Shown here: positions 52,301-64,000 of the stretch, one piece after another
Layout of the letters: each line of letters opens with the position of its first letter
How positions within the stretch are numbered: the stretch's first letter is position 1
Source of the DNA: Auanema rhodensis
Lineage: Eukaryota; Nematoda; Chromadorea; Rhabditida; Rhabditidae
Length of the DNA stretch: 64,000 nt
Direction: 5' to 3'
NCBI GenBank assembly: GCA_964057225.1
Contig: OZ059898.1
Span: forward strand, 19,879,267 to 19,943,266
Program-made: the position numbers and the translations under genes
Notes under the pieces: model-generated
What the model was told of the DNA's origin: nothing
The model's database searches: none
What the model saw: the letters and a program-made list of their open reading frames with translations, nothing else

Positions 52301-53712
52301 ATGATCGTTTGAAAAATGATGCATTAGTGTATTTTGAGTTTCCATGTACACTCAACATTGCTTCCAAAAACATTTTGACAAAAATTTTTCCGAAAAATTT
52401 CAAAATAATTTCGCAAAAAGTAGATGTTTTTAGATTTTTTTTTTCAAGGCAAAGACGATGGACAATGTTATTCAACGAAAAAATTAATTCTTCAGGGTGA
52501 AAATCGAGGATATAAGTGTGAACTTATATCAGTTGATATCTCGGTGCATTTTTAAGCTAGCACAAATCTGATAACACAGATCGACGCAGCTTAAAAATCC
52601 GCATCGAGTGCACTATACTACATTGAGAAACGCTTGATACAAAAATTAGTTATGATCGTTTGAAAAATGATGCATTAGTGTATTTTGAGTTTCCATGTAC
52701 ATTCAACATTGCTTCCAAAAACATTTTGACAAAAATTTTTCCGAAAAATTTCAAAATAATTTCGCAAAAAGTAGATGTTTTTAGATTTTTTTTTTCAAGG
52801 CAAAGACGATGGACAAGGTTATTCAACGAAAAAATTGATTCTTCAGGGTGAAAATCGAGGATATAAGTGTGAACTTATATCAGTTGATATCTCGATGCAT
52901 TTTTCAGCTAGCGCAAATCTGATAACACAGATCGACGCAGCTTAAAAATCCGCATCGAATGCACTATACTACATTGAGAAACGCTTGATACAAAAATTAG
53001 TTATGATCGTTTGAAAAATGATGCATTAGTGTATTTTGAGTTTCCATGTACATTCAACATTGCTTCCAAAAACATTTTGACAAAAATTTTTCCGAAAAAT
53101 TTCAAAATAATTTCGCAAAAAGTAGATGTTTTTAGATTTTTTTTTTCAAGGCAAAGACGATGGACAAGGTTATTCAACGAAAAAATTGATTCTTCAGGGT
53201 GAAAATCGAGGATATAAGTGTGAACTTATATCAGTTGATATCTCGGTGCATTTTTCAGCTAGCGCAAATCTGATAACACAGATCGACGCAGCTTAAAAAT
53301 CCGCATCGAATGCACTATACTACATTGAGAAACGCTTGATACAAAAATTAGTTATGATCGTTTGAAAAATGATGCATTAGTGTATTTTGAGTTTCCATGT
53401 ACATTCAACATTGCTTCCAAAAACATTTTGACAAAAATTTTTCCGAAAAATTTCAAAATAATTTCGCAAAAAGTAGATGTTTTTAGTTTTTTTTTTTCAA
53501 GGCAAAGACGATGGACAATGTTATTCAACGAAAAAATTAATTCTTCAGGGTGAAAATCGAGGATATAAGTGTGAACTTATATCAGTTGATATCTCGGTGC
53601 ATTTTCAAGCTAGCGCAAATCTAATAACACAGATCGACGCAGCTTAAAAATCTGCATCGAATGCACTATACTACATTGAGAAACGCTTAATACAAAAATT
53701 AGTTATGATCGT
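40377..53712 (+). repeat. SatA A2 F-rich homogenised block
   Basis: About 38 monomers, mostly of the F type (ACATTCAAC, TTGATTC, TTTTTCAGCTAG) alternating with ACACTCAAC/TTAATTC/GGACAATG units. The six-unit segment 41429-43533 is repeated at 43534-45638 with an offset of 2105 bp, both copies carrying the private CCGAAAAACTTC (C at 42219 and 44324). A second marker, TAGCACAAATC, occurs at about 46941, 47643, 49399, 50452 and 52558, with spacings equal to 2, 5, 3 and 6 monomers. Single-unit oddities include a T11 tract (about 49275), TTTTGTTTTTC (about 49979) and AAATTCGCATC (48384 and 48734). Confidence 0.85.
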
Positions 53713-56700
53713 TTGGAAAATGATGCATTAGTGTATGTTGAGTTTCCATGTACACTCAACATTGCTTCCAAAAACATTTTGACAAAAAATTTTCCGAAAA
53801 ATTTCAAAATAATTTTGCAAAAAGTAGATGTTTTTAGATTTTTTTTTTCAAGGCAAAGACGATGGACAAGGTTATTCAACGAAAAAATTAATTCTTCAGG
53901 GTGAAAATCGAGGATATAAGTGTGATTTTATATCAGTTGATATCTCGGTGCATTTTTAAGCTAGCGCAAATCTGATAACACAGATCGACGCAGCTTAAAA
54001 ATCCGCATCGAATGCACTATACTACATTGAGAAACGCTTGATACAAACATTAGTTATGATCGTTTGAAAAATGATGCATTAGTGTATTTTGAGTTTCCAT
54101 GTACACTCAACATTGCTTCCAAAAACATTTTGACAAAAATTTTTCCGAAAAATTTCAAAATAATTTCGCAAAAAGTAGATGTTTTTAGATTTTTTTTTTC
54201 AAGGCAAAGACGATGGACAAGGTTATTCAACGAAAAAATTAATTCTTCAGGGTGAAAATCGAGGATATAAGTGTGAACATATATCAGTTGATATCTCGGT
54301 GCATTTTTAAGCTAGCGCAAATCTGATAACACAGATCGATGCAGCTTAAAAATCCGCATCGAATGCACTATACTACATTGAGAAACGCTTGATACAAAAA
54401 TTAGTTATGATCGTTTGAAAAATGATGCATTATTGTATTTTGAGTTTCCATGTACACTCAACATTGCTTCCAAAAACATTTTGACAAAAATTTTTCCGAA
54501 AAATTTCAAAATAATTTCGCAAAAAGTAGATGTTTTTAGATTTTTTTTTTCAAGGCAAAGACGATAGACAATGTTATTCAACGAAAAAATTAATTCTTCA
54601 GGGTGAAAATCGAGGATATAAGTGTGAACTTATATCAGTTGATATCTCGGTGCATTTTCAAGCTAGCGCAAATCTAATAACACAGATCGACGCAGCTTAA
54701 AAATCTGCATCGAATGCACTATACTACATTGAGAAACGCTTAATACAAAAATTAGTTATGATCGTTTGGAAAATGATGCATTAGTGTATGTTGAGTTTCC
54801 ATGTACACTCAACATTGCTTCCAAAAACATTTTGACAAAAATTTTTCCGAAAAATTTCAAAATAATTTTGCAAAAAGTAGATGTTTTTAGATTTTTTTTT
54901 TCAAGGCAAAGACGATGGACAAGGTTATTCAACGAAAAAATTAATTCTTCAGGGTGAAAATCGAGGATATAAGTGTGAACATATATCAGTTGATATCTCG
55001 GTGCATTTTCAAGCTAGCGCAAATCTAATAACACAGATCGACGCAGCTTAAAAATCTGCATCGAATGCACTATACTACATTAAGAAACGCTTAATACAAA
55101 AATTAGTTATGATCGTTTGGAAAATGATGCATTAGTGTATGTTGAGTTTCCATGTACACTCAACATTGCTTCCAAAAACATTTTGACAAAAATTTTTCCG
55201 AAAAATTTCAAGATAATTTTGCAAAAAGTAGATGTTTTTAGATTTTTTTTTTCAAGGCAAAGACGATGGACAAGGTTATTCAACGAAAAAATTAATTCTT
55301 CAGGGTGAAAATCGAGGATATAAGTGTGAACTTATATCAGTTGATATCTCGGTGCATTTTTAAGCTAGCGCAAATCTGATAACTCAGATCGATGCAGCTT
55401 AAAAATCCGCATCGAATGCACTATACTACATTGAGAAACGCTTGATACAAAAATTAGTTATGATCGTTTGAAAAATGATGCATTAGTGTATTTTGAGTTT
55501 CCATGTACACTCAACATTGCTTCCAAAAACATTTTGACAAAAATTTTTCCGAAAAATTTCAAAATAATTTCGCAAAAAGTAGATGTTTTTAGATTTTTTT
55601 TTTCAAGGCAAAGACGATGGACAATGTTATTCAACGAAAAAATTAATTCTTCAGGGTGAAAATCGAGGATATAAGTGTGAACTTATATCAGTTGATATCT
55701 CGGTGCATTTTCAAGCTAGCGCAAATCTAATAACACAGATCGACGCAGCTTAAAAATCTGCATCGAATGCACTATACTACATTGAGAAACGCTTAATACA
55801 AAAATTAGTTATGATCGTTTGGAAAATGATGCATTAGTGTATGTTGAGTTTCCATGTATGTACACTCAACATTGCTTCCAAAAACATTTTGACAAAAATT
55901 TTTTCGAAAAATTTCAAAATAATTTCGCAAAAAGTAAATGTTTTTAGATTTCTTTTTTCAAGGCAAAGACGATGGACGATGTTATTCAACAAAAAAATTA
56001 ATTCTTCAGGGTGAAAATCGAGGATATAAGTGTGAACTTATATCAGTTGATATCTCGGTGCATTTTTAAGCTAGCGCAAATCTGATAACACAGATCGACG
56101 CAGCTTAAAAATGCGCATCGAATGCACTATACTACATTTAGAAACGCTTGATACAAAAATTAGTTATGATCGTTTGAAAATGATGCATTAGTGTATTTTG
56201 AGTTTCCATGTACACTCAACATTGCTTCCAAAAACATTTTGACAAAAATTTTTCCGAAAAATTTCAAAATAATTTCGCAAAAAGTAGATGTTTTTAGATT
56301 TTTTTTTCAAGGCAAAGACGATGGACGATGTTATTCAACAAAAAAATTAATTCTTCAGGGTGAAAATCGAGGATATAAGTGTGAACTTATATCAGTTGAT
56401 ATCTCGGTGCATTTTTAAGCTAGCGCAAATCTGATAACACAGATCGACGCAGCTTAAAAATCCGCATCGAATGCACTATACTACATTGAGAAACGCTTGA
56501 TACAAAAATTAGTTACGATCGTTTGAAAATGATGCATTAGTGTATTTTGAGTTTCCATGTACACTCAACATTGCTTCCAAAACATTTTGACAAAAATTTT
56601 TCCGAAAAATTTCAAAATAATTTTGCAAAAAGTAGATGTTTTTAGATTTTTTTTTTCAAGGCAAAGACGATGGACAAGGTTATTCAACGAAAAAATTAAT

Positions 56701-59700
56701 TCTTCAGGGTGAAAATCGAGGATATAAGTGTGAACTTATATCAGTTGATATCTCGGTGCATTTTTAAGCTAGCGCAAATCTGATAACACAGATCGACGCA
56801 GCTTAAAAATCCGCATCGAAAGCACTATACTACATTGAGAAACGCTTGATACAAAAATTAGTTATGATCGTTTGAAAAATGATGCATTAGTGTATTTTGA
56901 GTTTCCATGTACACTCAACATTGCTTCCAAAAACATTTTGACAAAAATTTTTCCGAAAAATTTCAAAATAATTTCGCAAAAAGTAGATGTTTTTAGATTT
57001 TTTTTTTCAAGGCAAAGACGATGGACAAGGTTATTCAACGAAAAAATTGATTCTTCCGGGTGAAAATCGAGGATATAAGTGTGAACTTATATCAGTTGAT
57101 ATCTCAGTGCATTTTTCAGCTAGCGCAAATCTGATAACACAGATCGACGCAGCTTAAAAATCCGCATCGAATGCACTATACTACATTGAGAAACGCTTGA
57201 TACAAAAATTAGTTATGATCGTTTGAAAAATGATGCATTAGTGTATTTTGAGTTTCCATGTACACTCAACATTGCTTCCAAAAACATTTTGACAAAAATT
57301 TTTCCGAAAAATTTCAAAATAATTTCGCAAAAAGTAGATGTTTTTAGATTTTTTTTTTCAAGGCAAAGACGATGGACAAGGTTATTCAACGAAAAAATTA
57401 ATTCTTCAGGGTGAAAATCGAGGATATAAGTGTGAACATATATCAGTTGATATCTCGGTGCATTTTTAAGCTAGCGCAAATCTGATAACACAGATCGATG
57501 CAGCTTAAAAATCCGCATCGAATGCACTATACTACATTGAGAAACGCTTGATACAAAAATTAGTTATGATCGTTTGAAAAATGATGCATTAGTGTATTTT
57601 GAGTTTCCATGTACACTCAACATTGCTTCCAAAAACATTTTGACAAAAATTTTTCCGAAAAATTTCAAAATAATTTCGCAAAAAGTAGATGTTTTTAGAT
57701 TTTTTTTTTCAAGGCAAAGACGATGGACAAGGTTATTCAACGAAAAAATTGATTCTTCCGGGTGAAAATCGAGGATATAAGTGTGAACTTATATCAGTTG
57801 ATATCTCAGTGCATTTTTCAGCTAGCGCAAATATGATAACACAGATCGACGCAGCTTAAAAATCCGCATCGAATGCACTATACTACATTGAGAAACGCTT
57901 GATACAAAAATTAGTTATGACCGTTTGAAAAATGATGCATTAGTGTATTTTGAGTTTGCATGTACACTCAACATTGCTTCCAAAAACATTTTGACAAAAA
58001 TTTTTCCGAAAAATTTCAAAATAATTTCGCAAAAAGTAGATGTTTTTAGATTTTTTTTTTCAAGGCAAAGACGATGAACAATGTTATTCAACGAAAAAAT
58101 TAATTCTTCAGGGTGAAAATCGAGGATATAAGTGTGAACTTATATCAGTTGATATCTCGGTGCATTTTCAAGCTAGCGCAAATCTAATAACACAGATCGA
58201 CGCAGCTTAAAAATCTGCATCGAATGCACTATACTACATTGAGAAACGCTTAATACAAAAATTAGTTATGATCGTTTGGAAAATGATGCATTAGTGTATG
58301 TTGAGTTTCCATGTACACTCAACATTGCTTCCAAAAACATTTTGACAAAAAATTTTCCGAAAAATTTCAAAATAATTTTGCAAAAAGTAGATGTTTTTAG
58401 ATTTTTTTTTTCAAGGCAAAGACGATGGACAAGGTTATTCAACGAAAAAATTAATTCTTCAGGGTGAAAATCGAGGATATAAGTGTGAACTTATATCAGT
58501 TGATATCTCGGTGCATTTTTCAGCTAGCGCAAATCTGATAACACAGATCGATGCAGCTTAAAAATCCGCATCGAATGCACTATACTACATTGAGAAACGC
58601 TCGATACAAAAATTAGTTATGATCGTTTGAAAAATGATGCATTAGTGTATTTTGAGTTTCCATGTACACTCAACATTGCTTCCAAAAACATTTTGACAAA
58701 AATTTTTCCGAAAAATTTCAAAATAATTTCGCAAAAAGTAGATGTTTTTAGATTTTTTTTTTCAAGGCAAAGACGATGGACAAGGTTATTCAACGAAAAA
58801 ATTGATTCTTCCGGGTGAAAATCGAGGATATAAGTGTGAACTTATATCAGTTGATATCTCAGTGCATTTTTCAGCTAGCGCAAATCTGATAACACAGATC
58901 GACGCAGCTTAAAAATCCGCATCGAATGCACTATACTACATTGAGAAACGCTTGATACAAAAATTAGTTATGATCGTTTGAAAAATGATGCATTAGTGTA
59001 TTTTGAGTTTCCATGTACACTCAACATTGCTTCCAAAAACATTTTGACAAAAATTTTTCCGAAAAATTTCAAAATAATTTCGCAAAAAGTAGATGTTTTT
59101 AGATTTTTTTTTTCAAGGCAAAGACGATGGACAAGGTTATTCAACGAAAAAATTAATTCTTCAGGGTGAAAATCGAGGATATAAGTGTGAACATATATCA
59201 GTTGATATCTCGGTGCATTTTTAAGCTAGCGCAAATCTGATAACACAGATCGATGCAGCTTAAAAATCCGCATCGAATGCACTATACTACATTGAGAAAC
59301 GCTCGATACAAAAATTAGTTATGATCGTTTGAAAAATGATGCATTAGTGTATTTTGAGTTTCCATGTACACTCAACATTGCTTCCAAAAACATTTTGACA
59401 AAAATTTTTCCGAAAAATTTCAAAATAATTTCGCAAAAAGTAGATGTTTTTAGATTTTTTTTTTCAAGGCAAAGACGATGGACAAGGTTATTCAACGAAA
59501 AAATTGATTCTTCCGGGTGAAAATCGAGGATATAAGTGTGAACTTATATCAGTTGATATCTCAGTGCATTTTTCAGCTAGCGCAAATCTGATAACACAGA
59601 TCGACGCAGCTTAAAAATCCGCATCGAATGCACTATACTACATTGAGAAACGCTTGATACAAAAATTAGTTATGATCGTTTGAAAAATGATGCATTAGTG

Positions 59701-61085
59701 TATTTTGAGTTTCCATGTACACTCAACATTGCTTCCAAAAACATTTTGACAAAAATTTTTCCGAAAAATTTCAAAATAATTTCGCAAAAAGTAGATGTTT
59801 TTAGATTTTTTTTTTCAAGGCAAAGACGATGGACAAGGTTATTCAACGAAAAAATTAATTCTTCAGGGTGAAAATCGAGGATATAAGTGTGAACATATAT
59901 CAGTTGATATCTCGGTGCATTTTTAAGCTAGCGCAAATCTGATAACACAGATCGATGCAGCTTAAAAATCCGCATCGAATGCACTATACTACATTGAGAA
60001 ACGCTTGATACAAAAATTAGTTATGATCGTTTGAAAAATGATGCAATAGTGTATTTTGAGTTTCCATGTACACTCAACATTGCTTCCAAAAACATTTTGA
60101 CAAAAATTTTTCCGAAAAATTTCAAAATAATTTCGCAAAAAGTAGATGTTTTTAGATTTTTTTTTTCAAGGCAAAGACGATGGACAATGTTATTCAACGA
60201 AAAAATTAATTCTTCAGGGTGAAAATCGAGGATATAAGTGTGAACTTATATCAGTTGATATCTCGGTGCATTTTCAAGCTAGCGCAAATCTAATAACACA
60301 GATCGACGCAGCTAAAAAATCTGCATCGAATGCACTATACTACATTGAGAAACGCTTAATACAAAAATTAGTTATGATCGTTTGGAAAATGATGCATTAG
60401 TGTATGTTGAGTTTCCATGTATGTACACTCAACATTGCTTCCAAAAACATTTTGACAAAAATTTTTTCGAAAAATTTCAAAATAATTTCGCAAAAAGTAA
60501 ATGTTTTTAGATTTCTTTTTTCAAGGCAAAGACGATGGACGATGTTATTCAACAAAAAAATTAATTCTTCAGGGTGAAAATCGAGGATATAAGTGTGAAC
60601 TTATATCAGTTGATATCTCGGTGCATTTTTAAGCTAGCGCAAATCTGATAACACAGATCGACGCAGCTTAAAAATGCGCATCGAATGCACTATACTACAT
60701 TGAGAAACGCTTGATACAAAAATTAGTTATGATCGTTTGAAAATGATGCATTAGTGTATTTTGAGTTTCCATGTACACTCAACATTGCTTCCAAAAACAT
60801 TTTGACAAAAATTTTTCCGAAAAATTTCAAAATAATTTCGCAAAAAGTAGATGTTTTTAGATTTTTTTTTCAAGGCAAAGACGATGGACAAGGTTATTCA
60901 ACGAAAAAATTAATTCTTCAGGGTGAAAATCGAGGATATAAGTGTGAACTTATATCAGTTTATATCTCGGTGCATTTTCAAGCTAGCGCAAATCTAATAA
61001 CACAGATCGACGCAGCTTAAAAATCCGCATCGAATGCACTATACTACATTGAGAAACGCTTGATACAAAAATTAGTTATGATCGT
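53713..61085 (+). repeat. SatA A3 subfamily block with 4563-bp duplication
   Basis: Units with GTTTGGAAAATGATG and GTATGTTGAG, preceded by TTTTCAAGCTAGCGC, AATCTAATAAC, AATCTGCATC and CGCTTAATAC, alternate with A2-like units (53713, 54766, 55117, 55819, 58276 and 60379). A 4-bp insertion, CCATGTATGTACAC, is present at 55853 and 60416 and is followed in both by AAAATGCGCATCG (56111 and 60674). The offset is 4563 bp, or thirteen monomers. Between them, CTTCCGGGTG with ATCTCAGTGC recurs at about 57058, 57760, 58813 and 59515, spaced by 2, 3 and 2 monomers. Confidence 0.8.
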
Positions 61086-63534
61086 TTGAAAAATGATGCA
61101 TTAGTGTATTTTGAGTTTCCATGTACACTCAACATTGCTTCCAAAAACATTTTGACAAAATTTTTTTCGAAAAATTTCAAAATAATTTCGCAAACAGTAG
61201 ATGTTTTTAGATTTTTTTTTTCAAGGCAAAGACGATGGACAAGGTTATTCAACGAAAAAATTAATTCTTCAGGGTGAAAATCGAGGATATAAGTGTGAAC
61301 TTATATCAGTTGATATCTCGGTGCATTTTTAAGCTAGCGCAAATCTGATAACACAGATCGACGCAGCTTAAAAATCCGCATCGAAAGCACTATACTACAT
61401 TGAGAAACGCTTGATACAAAAATTAGTTATGATCGTTTGAAAAATGATGCATTAGTGTATTTTGAGTTTCCATGTACACTCAACATTGCTTCCAAAAACA
61501 TTTTGACAAAATTTTTTTCGAAAAATTTCAAAATAATTTCGCAAACAGTAGATGTTTTTAGATTTTTTTTTTCAAGGCAAAGACGATGGACGATGTTATT
61601 CAACAAAAAAATTAATTCTTCAGGGTGAAAATCGAGGATATATGTGTGAACTTATATCAGTTGATATCTCGGTGCATTTTTAAGCTAGCGCAAATCTGAT
61701 AACACAGATCGACGCAGCTTAAAAATCCGCATCGAATGCACTATACTACATTGAGAAACGCTTGATACAAAAATTAGTTACGATCGTTTGAAAATGATGC
61801 ATTAGTGTATTTTGAGTTTCCATGTACACTCAACATTGCTTCCAAAACATTTTGACAAAAATTTTTCCGAAAAATTTCAAAATAATTTTGCAAAAAGTAG
61901 ATGTTTTTAGATTTTTTTTTTCAAGGCAAAGACGATGGACAAGGTTATTCAACGAAAAAATTAATTCTTCAGGGTGAAAATCGAGGATATAAGTGTGAAC
62001 ATATATCAGTTGATATCTCGGTGCATTTTTAAGCTAGCGCAAATCTGATAACACAGATCGACGCAGCTTAAAAATCCGCATCGAATGCACTATACTACAT
62101 TGAGAAACGCTTGATACAAAAATTAGTTATGATCGTTTGAAAATGATGCATTAGTGTATTTTGAGTTTCCATGTACACTCAACATTGCTTCCAAAACATT
62201 TTGACAAAAATTTTTCCGAAAAATTTCAAAATAATTTTGCAAAAAGTAGATGTTTTTAGATTTTTTTTTTCAAGGCAAAGACGATGGACGATGTTATTCA
62301 ACAAAAAAATTAATTCTTCAGGGTGAAAATCGAGGATATATGTGTGAACTTATATCAGTTGATATCTCGGTGCATTTTTAAGCTAGCGCAAATCTGATAA
62401 CACAGATCGACGCAGCTTAAAAATCCGCATCGAATGCACTATACTACATTGAGAAACGCTTGATACAAAAATTAGTTACGATCGTTTGAAAATGATGCAT
62501 TAGTGTATTTTGAGTTTCCATGTACACTCAACATTGCTTCCAAAACATTTTGACAAAAATTTTTCCGAAAAATTTCAAAATAATTTTGCAAAAAGTAGAT
62601 GTTTTTAGATTTTTTTTTTCAAGGCAAAGACGATGGACAAGGTTATTCAACGAAAAAATTAATTCTTCAGGGTGAAAATCGAGGATATAAGTGTGAACTT
62701 ATATCAGTTGATATCTCGGTGCATTTTTAAGCTAGCGCAAATCTGATAACACAGATCGACGCAGCTTAAAAATCCGCATCGAAAGCACTATACTACATTG
62801 AGAAACGCTTGATACAAAAATTAGTTATGATCGTTTGAAAAATGATGCATTAGTGTATTTTGAGTTTCCATGTACACTCAACATTGCTTCCAAAAACATT
62901 TTGACAAAATTTTTTTCGAAAAATTTCAAAATAATTTCGCAAACAGTAGATGTTTTTAGATTTTTTTTTTCAAGGCAAAGACGATGGACGATGTTATTCA
63001 ACAAAAAAATTAATTCTTCAGGGTGAAAATCGAGGATATATGTGTGAACTTATATCAGTTGATATCTCGGTGCATTTTTAAGCTAGCGCAAATCTGATAA
63101 CACAGATCGACGCAGCTTAAAAATCCGCATCGAATGCACTATACTACATTGAGAAACGCTTGATACAAAAATTAGTTACGATCGTTTGAAAATGATGCAT
63201 TAGTGTATTTTGAGTTTCCATGTACACTCAACATTGCTTCCAAAACATTTTGACAAAAATTTTTCCGAAAAATTTCAAAATAATTTTGCAAAAAGTAGAT
63301 GTTTTTAGATTTTTTTTTTCAAGGCAAAGACGATGGACAAGGTTATTCAACGAAAAAATTAATTCTTCAGGGTGAAAATCGAGGATATAAGTGTGAACTT
63401 ATATCAGTTGATATCTCGGTGCATTTTTAAGCTAGCGCAAATCTGATAACACAGATCGACGCAGCTTAAAAATCCGCATCGAAAGCACTATACTACATTG
63501 AGAAACGCTTGATACAAAAATTAGTTATGATCGT
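61086..63534 (+). repeat. SatA dimeric HOR, about 698-700 bp, right end
   Basis: GGATATATGTGTG appears at about 61640, 62338 and 63038, with spacings of 698 and 700 bp. GTTACGATCG follows at about 61779, 62476 and 63178, and TCGAAAGCAC appears at about 61383, 62780 and 63481. AAATTTTTTTCG with CGCAAACAGTAG occurs at about 61160, 61510 and 62905. The repeat is a two-monomer HOR with replacements, the most local homogenisation visible in the A3 block. Confidence 0.75.
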
Positions 63535-64000
63535 TTGAAAAATGATGCATTAGTGTATTTTGAGTTTCCATGTACACTCAACATTGCTTCCAAAAACATT
63601 TTGACAAAAATTTTTCCGAAAAATTTCAAAATAATTTCGCAAAAAGTAGATGTTTTTAGATTTTTTTTTTCAAGGCAAAGACGATGGACAAGGTTATTCA
63701 ACGAAAAAATTAATTCTTCAGGGTGAAAATCGAGGATATAAGTGTGAACATATATCAGTTGATATCTCGGTGCATTTTTAAGCTAGCGCAAATCTGATAA
63801 CACAGATCGATGCAGCTTAAAAATCCGCATCGAATGCACTATACTACATTGAGAAACGCTTGATACAAAAATTAGTTATGATCGTTTGAAAAATGATGCA
63901 TTAGTGTATTTTGAGTTTCCATGTACACTCAACATTGCTTCCAAAAACATTTTGACAAAAATTTTTCCGAAAAATTTCAAAATAATTTCGCAAAAAGTAG
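63535..64000 (+). repeat. SatA units running off the window
   Basis: One full A2-like unit with the GTGAACATATATC variant and AGATCGATGCAGC, then the start of the next unit to GCAAAAAGTAG. There is no sign of the array ending, so its true length is unknown. Confidence 0.95.

Larger units (their letters stand above)
10622..64000 (+). repeat. SatA 351-bp satellite array (about 152 monomers, open at right edge)
   Basis: A head-to-tail array in one orientation. The CATGTACA marker recurs at 10622, 10973, 11323, 11673, 12024 and so on to the end of the window, mostly every 351 bp. Units of 350 or 352 bp come mainly from one T lost or gained in a T10 tract; units of 349-350 in the A1 class also lack an A in CCAAAAACATT or GAAAAATGATG. 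No unit is interrupted by a transposon, gene or unrelated sequence. Variation is organised into subfamilies and HORs listed separately. Each monomer contains a 63-codon frame starting at TTG, which I regard as a by-product. Confidence 0.98.

Noticed and set aside
14788-63726. More than 90 near-identical open frames of 63-94 codons, one per SatA monomer
   Set aside because: They begin at TTG rather than ATG, lie entirely within the satellite unit, and change end and frame whenever the T10 tract gains or loses one base (T9 gives 81 or 94 codons). Subfamilies that are just as well conserved as DNA lack the frame. Changes fall without regard to codon position by eye. Because 351 is a multiple of 3, the frames recur in step, which looks gene-like but is automatic.
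10622-64000. Canonical mammalian CENP-B box or telomere repeat
   Set aside because: I saw no sequence fitting the CENP-B box pattern with its CGGG end and no TTAGG or TTAGGG tandem run. AT-rich CG-containing segments such as TTCGTTGAATAAC do not fit.
1-64000. Naming SatA or SatB as a known family (for example a tenebrionid beetle satellite)
   Set aside because: Length, AT-richness and dyads are suggestive only. I cannot recall a published consensus well enough to match it. A search of the reference monomer (16574-16924) and of a SatB unit (4139-4495) against satellite and genome databases would decide.

Overview
This window holds no gene that I can support. It is one continuous stretch of AT-rich satellite DNA, as expected of eukaryotic centromeric or pericentromeric heterochromatin assembled from long reads. 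Two unrelated-looking families account for essentially every base: SatA, a 351-bp monomer (range about 349-352), and SatB, a 176-182-bp monomer. The source is eukaryotic. AT-rich 340-360-bp monomers with strong internal dyads recall insect (for example tenebrionid beetle) satellites, but I cannot name the species or a published family from sequence alone.

Layout: (1) 1-356, one SatA monomer in minus orientation. (2) 357-5690, about 30 SatB monomers in minus orientation. (3) 5691-5726, a short non-satellite or degenerate spacer at which SatB reverses direction. (4) 5727-10621, about 27 SatB monomers in plus orientation. (5) 10622-64000, about 152 SatA monomers in plus orientation, running off the right edge. 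SatB is therefore a 10.3-kb island with an inversion near its middle, lying between SatA arrays of opposite orientation: a macro-dyad. The two SatA/SatB junctions lie at different phases of the SatA monomer, so the structure is not a simple perfect palindrome.

Inside the SatA array, monomers fall into recognisable subfamilies: an A1 class at about 11.0-14.8, 15.5-16.6 and 31-34.8 kb; an A2 class over most of 16.6-53.7 kb; an A3 class at 53.7-64 kb. They are arranged in higher-order repeats (HORs), such as a 2103-bp hexamer, and in larger duplications at offsets of about 17,171, 19,975, 2105, 1754 and 4563 bp. These are traced by private variants spaced at near-multiples of 351 bp. At least one chimeric monomer (38270-38620) marks a crossover to within about 19 bp.

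The SatA monomer carries a 9-bp hairpin with a 4-nt loop, a 14-bp near-palindrome, a 51-nt imperfect dyad and a run of A/T tracts spaced 10-12 bp apart. SatA and SatB share one 20-nt motif around CGAAAAAA. The many 63-94-codon open frames are by-products of the repeat (they start at TTG and are altered by T-tract slippage) and are not annotated as genes.
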